Notes under the pieces: generated by a model | The model's input: only the letters and a program-made list of their open reading frames with translations | What the model was told of the DNA's origin: nothing | Database searches by the model: none | Shown: positions 46,333-56,002 of the stretch, piece after piece | Position numbering within the stretch: the first letter of the stretch is position 1 | How the letters are laid out: each line of letters opens with the position of its first letter | DNA from: Beroe forskalii | Lineage: Eukaryota > Ctenophora > Nuda > Beroida > Beroidae | Length of the DNA: 64,000 bases | Reading direction: 5' to 3' | NCBI GenBank assembly: GCA_011033025.1 | Contig: WFMF01000022.1 | Location: forward strand, 744,001 to 808,000 | Translations under genes and position numbers: made by a program

Positions 46333-46477
46333 TGAGTTGAACCACTGCAAGAACATGCTGGAAGCTGATCTGAAAGGATAAGATTACCTCTACGGTCTGG
46401 ATTCTAGGTGTGCCGGCCTCCACAATGGCTCTCTGGGCATGTCCACCCACAAACCAAGCTGTCAAGATTGACCCCAA
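46333..46477 (+). CDS. TEKT1: Tektin-1-like exon 3, with in-frame stops
   Basis: CTTTCAG acceptor and GTAAGT donor. Codes for SELNHCKNMLEADLK, then YGLDSRCAGLHNGSLGMS, clearly tektin. As written, the frame has TAA at about 46378 (in AAAGGATAAGATTAC) and TGA near 46469. Both look like consequences of single-base gains or losses in short G and C runs: the tektin-like residues DK and AVKIDP appear in the neighbouring frame. Real nonsense mutation remains possible. Confidence 0.8.
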
Positions 46478-46499
46478 GTAAGTGTTATGTTACCTACTT

Positions 46500-46745
46500 A
46501 ACTCATGTTATACGGTAGTTAATTAATTAATTCATTAATATTGATTGATTTAATTGCTAATGCTCTCCAGTAATTGAATAATCAATATTGATTAATTGAA
46601 TTTCACTAATGTTCTCTATTAATTGATTAATTAATATTGATCAATTGAATTTTACTTATGTTCTCTTGTAATTGAATAATTAATATTGGTTAATTGGATT
46701 TCATTAATGTTCTCCTGTAATCAATATTAATTAATTAATTGATTA
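46500..46745. repeat. AT-rich ~65-bp repeat in tektin intron 3, about 4 copies
   Basis: Degenerate units of AATTGATTAATTAATATTGA with CACTAATGTTCTC / TTATGTTCTCTTGTAATTGA. Consists of TTAA-rich self-complementary words. Confidence 0.7.
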
Positions 46746-46961
46746 AATAAAGTATGTAAATTGATCCTGATTGAAAGGTGGGGCTGCAAGTACTGAGCCT
46801 GTTATTGATAGTACCTATCAGTTGCCCATGATAAGAGGCAATGGAGCATAGTATCTCCGAGAGTATCTTAAATTGTACAAGATCAATTATATATGATTCA
46901 AATCGAAATAATTAAAGCCTTGTGATAGTCTAAATAAATAATTTTGATAATTTCCGTGCAG

Positions 46962-47211
46962 CGTTGTAACTCCCCTCCTCCCATCAAGTCTGCTACGCCT
47001 GCTTCCTACGAGGCGTTCTCCCATGACAACATCACCAACGCAGAGAAGCAGCGAGTGTCTTCCTGCCGACAGAGGGAGCTCAACGAGCACACCATGCACC
47101 AAACCTCCAACGACCTCCACAAACAGGCCGAGACTGTCAACGAGTCCTTCCGCATCAGGATCCAGGAGATGATCACTGCCAAGACCATGCTCGAGGAGAA
47201 CCTCCAACCAG
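46962..47211 (+). CDS. TEKT1: Tektin-1-like exon 4, with likely indels at both ends
   Basis: CCGTGCAG acceptor. The long frame codes for SYEAFSHDNITNAEKQRV, then ELNEHTMHQTSNDL, RIRIQEMITAKTMLEENL. The first ~15 bases read tektin-like (NVVTP) only in a shifted frame, and the last codons fit the next exon only if one C of CTCCAACCAG is surplus. The donor is GTCAGT. The junction is echoed downstream at about 47258 and 47343. Confidence 0.8.
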
Positions 47212-47375
47212 GTCAGTGGAGGGTTAGTGGAGAACCTTAAACATGTTGGGGGTAAATGGGAGGAGAACCTCAACCAGGTCAATGGTGGGGGGGTTGTGGA
47301 GTAAGGATTGGGGGTAAACCTAGATTAGTGGGGGGGTTTAATGGGAGGAGAACCTCAGCCAGGTTGGTGTGGGCG
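47195..47375 (+). repeat. Repeated copies of the tektin exon 4/intron junction
   Basis: GGAGAACCTCCAACCAGGTC at the exon end recurs within the intron as GGAGAACCTCAACCAGGTCA (about 47261) and GGAGAACCTCAGCCAGGTTG (about 47346), spaced about 65-85 bp. Each retains a CAGGT donor-like site. Confidence 0.8.
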
Positions 47376-49425
47376 GGGAAAGGTAAATGGGAGGGCTTTA
47401 GAATAGGGAGGGGTTGAAAACATCTACTTTTAGCAGATTTGATGAAATGGGGGACTTCATGAAGTCCATTATATTTCCCTTCCACATTTCTAAAGCAGCG
47501 CGCTTTCAGTGTTATTAAGTTTGATTTAATTCGGCTAAAAAGCAATTTCTGCCGAAATAGCGAAAATCTTAGCTCTACTGTCATAAAAGACTACTTTCAT
47601 TGTATGCATCATGGCCATTGTGGATTAATTTTCTGTAAAACACTGAGGTTGCTGCGTTACCATCCTTTCCGAACTCAGTCACCCGGGGTCACCTAATAGT
47701 TTGTCAAATCTGAGCGCCACTTGCTGTCGAGCTTGCATATTTGAATAAGTGATCTGCACATAATCCATTATTTAAACTTATCGCTTATAATAATGACAAT
47801 AATAGTTTAAGATTCTACTTTATTATGACATGTAAGATGCCCTGCCTACATTTTGCACGTATAGGAGTGGTAAGCAGCCAATCATCAGAAAATTCAGTGT
47901 TTCTCATTGCTTGTAGCAGGTGCAGTGCTAATCTGCATTTATTATGCAGATTGTTTCAAAACATCGTCCAAAGCTGCAGTAAATACCATTCAAATAAACA
48001 ATACTATTGTCTCCGTTGCATGCTCAACATGTAATGAAATGATCATTTATAAATATGCCGTGATAGCTCGCAAGCATTGTCTTTAGAGAGGCTTATTATT
48101 ATATTGTGTGGATGTTAGAAACTTTCAAGTGCACAAAGTGTCCTTACATTATAATGATTCATGGCGTATTGGTAGATTGAGGTAGGCCTAAAGCTCTCAA
48201 CAAAAAGCAACAATAGTGTCATTGGTAAGCTGTAAGAAGTATGAACATCGTCTTTCTCCAAATGAGGAGGCAGGGAGCTGTTGAAAACTTAACATTTACA
48301 TGTCAATGATATTGTAACTCAGTTGTAAAAGGTCAGATAACCGAGCTATACTGAGAAGAAAAGAGAGGATTTTTGTGGAGTTTCATTCAGTCAGCTATTG
48401 TAAATTTCAGAATCTGTACCTTGTTTTGGAGATTCTCGCTGAGAAAGTGAGAACGCCGTTTGGGAACGCTGACCATTAATTATATCCCTTTCTGTAATGA
48501 TTCACTTGCCTTATCTGATTTTGCACTTAGTGGTTAACAGGGTCTTTGAAGGGCAGTTAGTCACTGTGTCAACAGCGGACCTTGAATATTACTGTGAGGG
48601 TATGAGTATTATGCTTCAATAACTATTCGATCTATTTGGGATGTGGCGCATAGGGCCTTGTGATTATCACCCATTACTAGTTGTTTGAAGATTGGTTGGA
48701 GCTTGTACCTAAATTTGGAAGGATTGAGCCCTTTTCAAGTATTCTGAGGCGCACTGTTTGTCGCTCAGTGTCTTGAAAAAGTAACATTTAGGTACATCCA
48801 AGTTGTTATGATGAAATTCTTGCCTAATTTTATCTTATAGGAAGATTGAAAGCGATCCTACGATATGCATAATATGCTTGGCATATGTACAAGATGAGCT
48901 CTGAAATGATTCACTTGAAACAGATAAATAAGTAAATACTATTGATGCTTGCTAACGAGAAACTAAATATTTAGCACTTTGAAACGATAACAAGAGTTGA
49001 GATGGGTGTGAAGAGAATATCAGGCATGTACTGACTACTGATAGTCCCAGAAAGCATCATAGTCTGAGTCTCTGATAATCAGCAGTTATCTGCTGCCATG
49101 GCTATCTGTTGATTAATTCTTCTACGGTAAAATACATTCTTTGAAAATTTAAAGGATGCAATGTACCTACTGTATGATACCCATGAGACAATTTACAAGG
49201 TGCGCACTCTACAAGTTGTAAGTAGTTACATGTCAATATGGTTACTGTATACCGCAACTTACATGGTCGAGAAGCTATTTAGACTCTTTAGTTGATAATG
49301 GAAGAGGCGTACTGAGTTCATTATTGAAGGTACTGCAGAGCCTAATTACCAGGGGGAACTTGGTGGCAATTTTGAGAATTTTTGCTAACAGGGGGGTGCA
49401 AAATAAGCGGGCCTAGATATCACAT
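47376..49425. other. Tektin intron 4, first part
   Basis: No exon recognised. The 69-codon frame at 47825-48034 is Cys-rich but unassigned and has no conserved motif. Confidence 0.4.
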
Positions 49426-50045
49426 TAATGAACCTCGCAGTTATGTACTTTGACGCCGATATGTCACCCGTACGATCACTGAAATGTAATAAATATACCA
49501 CGTGTTGTTACTTCATGTATCCGACAGAGGACCACTCTGGCCGACTACAGTCGAAACTGCAGTCGAATCGGTGTGGTTTTCCAACAAAAACACCGTTTGA
49601 TATCCTCGTACTGATTTGTTGTAGTGAACCTCATATGATAAAATATACCTACACTATTGCATATGGTAATTTCATGGAAGGATTATTCCTGCATTCCATT
49701 TCCATGTTTGCGCCTGATAGCATGATTCCTATATCGATCTTCATAGGACAGCTTAACGTTTATTTAGGGTAATTTAGGGTAATTTATTATAAAGGTACCA
49801 TGCAAAAGTGTAGGTATATTTTATTATATGAGGTTCACTACAACATCTAGTGATAAATCGGTACGAGGATGACAAACTGGTGTTTGAGTTTTTGGAATCC
49901 GCACCGATTTGTCGACTGAAGTTGAGTCTGTAGTCAGTCAAATTAGTCCTCTGTCGGATACATGAAGTAACAACACGTGGTATATTTATTACACTTCCAG
50001 TGACAAATCGGTACGGGTGACATATCGGGGTCTTACATGTACAAT
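49426..50045. mobile_element. ~620-bp foldback element in tektin intron 4
   Basis: Arms of about 240 bp (49426-49680 and 49785-50045) are inverted copies: GCCGATATGTCACCCGTACG pairs with CGGTACGGGTGACATATCGG, ATAAATATACCACGTGTTG with CAACACGTGGTATATTTAT, and GTAGTGAACCTCATATGATA with TATATGAGGTTCACTAC. Arms differ by scattered substitutions and one short gap. Confidence 0.85.
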
Positions 50046-50049
50046 GAAC

Positions 50050-51985
50050 GAATCGAATATTCACTCTCATTGGCCTATAAATCATCTCTGAAGGCTCAGG
50101 ATGTAGTAATACGGAAACATCACCTATAATATCATATATGCTGTCTCATTGTGTATCCAACCCAATCAATTTAGTAATCTCTGAAGGGTACTTTCAGCCA
50201 AAATGACAAGTGGAGAACCAATGAATCAAGCTGAACAAGCTTTCAAAATAACAGAATTTGTTGGATTCGATTTGAAATTTTCAATGTTACTTTGGCGGGG
50301 AAGGTTCCCAATAGGTGTTCCTGGCTGTGAATTTTTCCTGAAACATTGATATTTTCTCCAAATCCCTCCCCCACCCCCGCTAATAAGGTTCTGCAGAGTA
50401 GGCATACACACATCTGAGATCATGGAACATCCTTTTTTTTTCTTTTTTTTTGGTTGAGCTAGCCAAGGCTCGCCGAGTAAATCCCGTTCTTAAATTGGGA
50501 TAATTTGGCAATGGGCTTAGTTATGGAATACTCTCCTTTGTATTGCCAGATGTTGTCTGATCCCCGCGAGGGGGTCAGATGACGTCGGACAATCTACGTA
50601 CCCCTTTGTTTCCCAAATTAGTCCCCCATTCCCCTTTACTTTCCTCAATTTGAACTATTTCGTAGCTTAGGTATCTGTTTAAGTGAGTTTGCTGGTTTAT
50701 AGGTATGTATGTTCTAAAAAATTTAGTAAGTGTCTTAGCGTCCATTACATTTATATGCACTTCCCCAGTTAGCAAAAATTTTACCCGATGTATTCTTTCC
50801 TTCCTTTTTCTTGTGTCTTTGCGCCCATGGTTCTAAATTTTAGGAGAGTTATCCAATGCGGAAAGGAGTACCACTTACCTGGAGAGTCGCCACACTCTCT
50901 AGAGTGGCAGACAGTCTCTGATTTAGATGAATCTTGAATAAGAGGAAGAGTTCCTTGTTAAGGAGGTAGCTGTTAACATACCAGAAAAAAACAAAACAAT
51001 AGCGATAGTGCTGATTAGGAGAGCGTATTATGCAATGAAAGTGTGTCGTACGTCCAAAATCGAAACAAATATAGTTTCCTCGCTCTCCTTTAATCTATTT
51101 CACTTCTCCTTGGAACATCCTTATACCTCTTGTACCCCGACCAGATATAGCTGGGACCGACTATTTTTCGACCAAACAGTCCAGTAATATATTCTTTCCA
51201 CTTGGGTCTGGCGACTATCGTCCGCATTCAACATTTTTGATTGCTCCTTTGTAAAATCAAATTCCGTTCATTCTAAAATTCAACATTTTTGAGATTTGAG
51301 TGCTCCTTTATAAAATCAGATTCCATTTTTTCTAGTTTGGTAGTGACCGTATACCATATTAACCGCAACCCTAACCCCTAACCTTAGTGGTGAAAGATCG
51401 ATCAATGATCATGAATTAAAGCTTCAAGAGGTGAATTGCCTTTCGCGAAATGTCTATCCCCATAGCCCCTATTTCTGTGCTATGAGTGCAGGTAACGTCT
51501 TATGGAGCACCCGTGCTCGAGGTGCCATACCGCCTTAGTCTAGAGACTAATGGGGAGAAACTAGGTGCCTGGGCAATGAGCAGAGTTAGGGTTTGAATTT
51601 GGGTTGACCTTCTGGTGATTCAAACGTGTTGGAGAGGCATTGAATCGGCGAAAGTTCGTATTTGTATGCTTGTGGCATGAACCTTACGTCCGCGGCCTTG
51701 AAAGATGCGTGGTCAAACCATGAATTTTCAATACAAAATACGGCGCGCGCGTTTGTTGACCAGGCCGCGCGCATTATATTTCTCCGATTTAATCTCCCAA
51801 AACATTCGGGAATGGAATGTCACTAGCTGCTATCAAGCCCACGACCTAGATAACAGATGATCCAGTGGTACATTTTGGAATGTGAACAAGGGTTAGGGGA
51901 ATTTATTATTAGAGAAGCTGGAAAATGCTCTAGGTGGTATTTATAAGTTGATAGTACTTTGACACAGTGTACAGCCTGTCAGACA
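50050..51985. other. Tektin intron 4, middle part
   Basis: Holds a T-rich tract at 50431-50452 and a 40-bp TTGTCTGATCC...GACAA hairpin at 50553-50592 like the small MITEs at 56-58 kb. Two TGCTCCTTT(G/A)TAAAATCA copies 61 bp apart (51240, 51301) and a short CCCTAACCCCTAACC at 51367-51383 are also present. No exon recognised. Confidence 0.5.
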
Positions 51986-51989
51986 GGTA

Positions 51990-52800
51990 TCAGTTGTGAG
52001 GCATGGCTGTTGGTACCAGCTTCATGTGACATGGTATTTGGATAGTGTACAAACTCGATTGGGTACAAAGTGGTGTCAACGTCATAGAGTTGGAATGTGC
52101 ACGTAATGTTGTTCGTCATGCTCGATCGGGTGCAGAGCAACGTCATACAGTTGGTATGTAGGTGCATACGTCACCGTTCGTCATTGATGACAAAGTGGTG
52201 TCAGGCAACATATATAAAGGCATGCTTTGCAGTCTCGCCATCATTTCTTTTCGTTGTTCCCTTGCTTAACTCGTTGTTAATAAAGTGTCGTTGGTGATGA
52301 AATGTCGATTGTTTTGAAGTGTCGTTGTTAATAAGTACCGTTGTTAATAAGGTACTGGTGTTAATAAGGTACCGTTGTTAATAAGGTACCACTGTATGAC
52401 ACCGTTGTTAATAAGGTACCGTTGTTAATAAGGTACCGTTGTTAATAAGGTACCGTTGTTAATAAGGTACCGTTGTTAATAAGGTACCGTTGTTAATAAG
52501 GTACCGTTGTTAATAAGGTACTGTTGTTAATGAGGTACCGTTGTTAATAAGGTACTGTTATTGATAAGGTACCGTTGTTGTTAAGGTACCGTTGTTAAGA
52601 AGGTACTGTTGTTAATAAGGTACCGTTGTTAATAGGGTACCTTTGCTTATAAAGTACCGTTGCTTATAAGGTACCGTTGTTTATTGGGTGCCACTGTCAG
52701 GTACCGCTGTTGATGAGGTACCGTTGTTGATAAGGTACCGTGGTTCCAGATAGAGGAGAATGTCATCTACCAGAAGGCATTTTGCTTCAACTAAGAGAGA
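51990..52800 (+). mobile_element. Possible solo LTR whose 3' part has grown into a satellite
   Basis: 51990-52200 has loosely repeated ~75-bp words (GTCATACAGTTGGTATG, GGTGTCA). A TATATAAAGG box at 52210-52219 is followed about 65 bp later by TTAATAAAGTG (an AATAAA), an LTR-like arrangement. The 17-bp satellite then begins from the same CGTTGTTAATAA word. No flanking target duplication or internal coding region was found, so this remains tentative. Confidence 0.35.
52318..52735. repeat. 17-bp satellite GGTACCGTTGTTAATAA, ~22 copies
   Basis: Nearly uniform 17-bp head-to-tail units, each with a GGTACC site. Central units are identical and the edges diverge (GGTACTGTTATTGATAA, GGTACCGTTGCTTATAA). 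Confidence 0.93.
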
Positions 52801-53021
52801 AGGATCGAGCAGGGGTTGCTACACCGTAGCCTGTGTTGGAATGCATGTATCCGTTCCTGTCCTAGGGAACGTTTGGTGACCAAATGTCTGCCTTTGTCGT
52901 AGAAAATTTCTTACTTCGTTGTTCTCGCAGCAACTAGTAAAGGATAATTAAGGATGAATTAGATAAACTAGTGAAGTAATGATTGAATTTGAAGTCAACG
53001 TTTACACTCTTACCATTTCAG

Positions 53022-53225
53022 ACCATCCTCGAGATTGGCTCCATGAACGAAAACATTGCTGCGCTGAAGGAGGCTATCAGACTGAAGGACTCTCCAATGA
53101 AGGTCGCCCACATGAGGCTCAACACTCGGGCCTACCGACCAAACATTGAGCTGGTCAGGGACCCCGTGCAGTACGGACTTGTGGAGGAAGTTGCTCAAAT
53201 CACTGACTCTGTTGAGGCTCTCACT
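53022..53225 (+). CDS. TEKT1: Tektin-1-like exon 5
   Basis: CATTTCAG acceptor and GTGAGT donor. 204 bp, phase 0 at both ends. Codes for TILEIGSMNENIAALKEAIR, then KVAHMRLNTRAYRPNIELVR, DPVQYGLVEEV. The RPNxELxRD block is the hallmark nonapeptide-like signature of tektins. Confidence 0.95.
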
Positions 53226-53494
53226 GTGAGTAAAATTAAATAAGGACTTACATTTAGTTATGTAGGCATCTTTTGCTTGATATCACGACACTAGGTAGTG
53301 AGTAATCACTTAACTTATTAGGTATTCACTTGACTTATCTCATCAAATTGTATTTCTTCAATGTTGATGATATTGCAAATCGTTTCGGACTCGCATGATA
53401 GGTAAGTCCGGTATTTTGATTACTGATATCATGAGGTACTCAACCCTCATCCTTATCCTTACCAAACCCCCCATCTCTTAAATCTCCCCCACAG

Positions 53495-53659
53495 TCTAAG
53501 TTGAACGAGAGCAATACCAAGCTAAGGAATTTGGAGAGCAACAAGAAGGCTCTTGAAGAGGATATTGCCGTCAAGACAAACTCCCTCAACATTGATCAGT
53601 CTCAGTGCCTTAGACTGAGGAAGACTCTTGTTTGGAGAAGGCATGAAATTAACTATTAA
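53495..53659 (+). CDS. TEKT1: Tektin-1-like exon 6, possible terminal exon
   Basis: CCCCCACAG acceptor. Codes for SKLNESNTKLRNLESNKKAL, then EEDIAVKTNSLNIDQSQCLR, LRKTLVW. Read through, it stops at TAA 53657-53659 after RRHEINY. Alternatively it ends at 53640 before GCATGA and joins 55436 in phase. Confidence 0.88.
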   Translation, partial: SKLNESNTKLRNLESNKKALEEDIAVKTNSLNIDQSQCLRLRKTLVWRRHEINY

Positions 53660-53867
53660 TGAGTATGGTTAATACTTGCAGCAGTACCAAAGTATAAGTA
53701 TTGATTTGTGTCATGTTTTCGAATAACTACTGCTGATTTTCAATGCACCGCTTTCAATGTGATTACAGTCAGACCCAGAAGTTCTGTTTTTCTGAACTTC
53801 CCTCGCTTATTTTGGTACAGATCTAGCTTTGGTACACGTGGTTGTTTCGTTTTGGTCGCGAATAACG

Positions 53868-54043
53868 GGTGGGCGACATCTCATCTCACGACATTTCATC
53901 TCAGGACACTTCATCTCCCTGTCCTGAGCCTAACCATAACCCTGTCCCTAACCCAAACCCTTACCTTTGCGTACAGCTGACATATTGCGAGATAAAGTGT
54001 CCTGAGATGAAGTGCCGTGAGATGAAATGTCCGTTCCCCCGAA
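53868..54043. mobile_element. MITE with degenerate CCCTAA core
   Basis: The left arm (GACATCTCATCTCACGACAT, TTCATCTCAGGACACTTCAT) is inverted in the right arm (AAAGTGTCCTGAGATGAAGT, GCCGTGAGATGAAATGTC). Between them lies GAGCCTAACCATAACCCTG and TCCCTAACCCAAACCCTTAC, telomere-like. It lies just 3' of tektin exon 6. Confidence 0.8.
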
Positions 54044-54189
54044 TAACCTCCGTAGTATTCGTACAAAATGTCCACGTTCCACGGCGTTATCGAATCTAGA
54101 AATGTGCCGATGCTCACCTCTCAGCTCATTTTCCTTATATTTGTAACATTGTTGAAGTGTCACATTCTAACTGTTCATTGCATACCCTC

Positions 54190-54295
54190 CATACCTCCCG
54201 AATGTCAGGTCTGACTGTATCAATTAGCATGGTGATCTGTCACATTAATCACGTGATCATTTCAGGATACAGTCAGGCAGCCGACATTCGGGAGA
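54190..54295. repeat. Inverted repeat CCTCCCGAATGTCAG...
   Basis: TCCCGAATGTCAGGTCTGAC at about 54197 pairs with GTCAGGCAGCCGACATTCGG at about 54273, with TGTAT/ATACA extending the arms. Small foldback, ~100 bp overall. Confidence 0.7.
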
Positions 54296-54299
54296 CTTC

Positions 54300-55435
54300 A
54301 CCAAATCATATCACGCCATTCTCACCTGTGAACGTGTCAACTGATCTTCCGCTTTCACTGCCACTATCACTGCCGCTTTCACTACAACTTTTCACGCAAT
54401 ACTCCATTCAAACTTCAAGACCTTTGGCTCGATAGAATAAACGGGAATTTATTTCATTTTTATTTACTAAAACATGTTGTACATGACTAAATTGAAAACC
54501 AATGATGGGAATTTATTCATTATTATTTCATTTATAAAAACAGAAGTTGCTAATGCTAGTCATGTTCAAAAGGAAGTAACAATTTTCTTTCACTTGACAA
54601 ATTATGCCTACACTGTTGATCAGTGTGGTATTTTTGTATTGAAACTTTAAATAAAATTTGCAAACATTTTTTGATTAATATCATCAGCAATAATTGCATT
54701 TCTTCCAAACTATCGTACATTTAAGTCTCTTGCCAGACTAAATTATCAAACCAATCTGCTAAGGTGCCAGTTTGAAAGATAAGATGTTGCTATGGGATCA
54801 TGGCTCTAAAATGCATGTCTATAATCCTTATTATTTACCTTGTCCAGATTATAGTTTCATCGTGGTGATCGTATTCTCGTGATTAAAATATATCTGTCTA
54901 GTAGACAGATATAGTAGACAGTGTCTACTATCCAACTTAAACTTGAACATGTCTTCTTCAATGATAATGGCTGAGGAGTTGATCATTTTGCTGGAATACC
55001 TCACACCTTCACTAAAACGATTCATTTCACACGACTTTCCAATGAAAATATTACTTTGCTTGTGTCTTGTGTACTGGTGCTGAAGTTCATATTATGGTGC
55101 ATGTGTTAAGAAGTTCTATGGAACATTCTAAGATGATAATCAACATGTTATATTGTATTCCCGTTGTTGTAGTGTTGGATATGTTTGGTGTATAAAAAGT
55201 AGGCTAAAGAATTTAATGATTAAGAATTCAGTAACAAACTCCTTCGTTTGCTGCTACTCAAAATTGTTCAAACTCAAATTCATTTCTGATGCACCAAACT
55301 TATCCATACACACCAGTTCCAGTTTCCCAATGAAAACTTGTGATGTCTTGAATATTTTGTGTTGAATCTTTACTCGTCATCTCATTTTAATTTGTGATTT
55401 TTTCCAAAAATCCTGACTATCGCTTTATTTTTCAG
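54300..55435. other. Tektin 3' region or intron 6
   Basis: CACTGCC(A/G)CTATCACTG microrepeat at 54357-54385. AATAAA motifs near 54436 and 54651 could end a transcript that stops in exon 6. No other exon seen. Confidence 0.4.
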
Positions 55436-55502
55436 CTTCCGACCTGCTAACATGTTCGGCGCTTGTACTGTCAGCCACAACAAAGTGCCGCTGGTGATGT
55501 GA
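55436..55502 (+). CDS. TEKT1: Possible tektin exon 7 via a GC-AG intron
   Basis: A TTATTTTTCAG acceptor precedes a short open frame FRPANMFGACTVSHNKVPLV M-stop. Its phase fits a donor AGAAG/GCATGA at 53640. Tektins often end shortly after the LRKT block, so this tail is uncertain. A 3' UTR or a separate gene's exon are alternatives. Confidence 0.4.
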
Positions 55503-55509
55503 AGTGATA

Positions 55510-55990
55510 TCTGCCGAGGAAAAGCTGCAGCTTCAAAGACATTACCCTCTGTGTTACATCCCAAACGATCTGTGTAGATATTAGACAACTAGGATCTTAT
55601 AGAAACGTTTTAATGTAAATAATTCGACTGTTTTATTAATTAAGTTATTAATGTGTGAATAGTGTGAATATAAACTATACTTAACGATTGTAGCAAATGA
55701 GTGGACCTTTAAAAACTTTAAAATTAATCTTCATTATCACGCAAGGGTTATATTATTAAATTTGAAAATATTTGTTTCTTGAAATTCTCGACTAAAATTT
55801 AACTGAGATAAGCATGAGTTGCACCATGCACGGGCATGTAAAACTCTAAAGTCTAAAAGATGTTTTTGAACTTGAATCTCTTTGCATGATTTCTCTTCAT
55901 TCTTCAGGAACTTGAGTTTGTAAGTTTATCCTGAAAAGACGTATCTATATGAATATCCGATTTTCTTTTAAACACAAGTCAATATCTTAC
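55510..55990. other. AT-rich sequence 3' of tektin
   Basis: No repeat or exon recognised. Confidence 0.4.
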
Positions 55991-56002
55991 TTTCTACTTC
56001 TA

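Larger units (their letters stand above)
41295..55502 (+). other. TEKT1: Tektin-1-like gene span, seven candidate exons
   Basis: Tektins are coiled-coil filament proteins inside ciliary and flagellar doublet microtubules. Exons at 41295-41783, 43238-43308, 46333-46477, 46962-47211, 53022-53225, 53495-53640 and possibly 55436-55502 together encode about 450 residues, near the family norm. Diagnostic segments in order: HEWSGSNANQY, RLSIDLVHDDVEVQLLKE, a diverged NQAVKIDP-type block, KVAHMRLNTRAYRPNIELVRD, DPVQYGLVEEV and DIAVKTNSLNID. RxxIDLVHDxVE and the KIDPN block point to tektin-1 rather than tektin-2 to -5 (from memory). Exons 3 and 4 hold several single-base discrepancies in homopolymers that break the frame, so the locus is either a pseudogene or carries sequence errors. 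Exons 1, 2, 5 and 6 are intact. Confidence 0.85.

Noticed and set aside
47825-48034. Cys-rich 69-codon frame in tektin intron 4
   Set aside because: Cys spacing matches no domain I know, there are no splice signals in phase, and it is likely chance.
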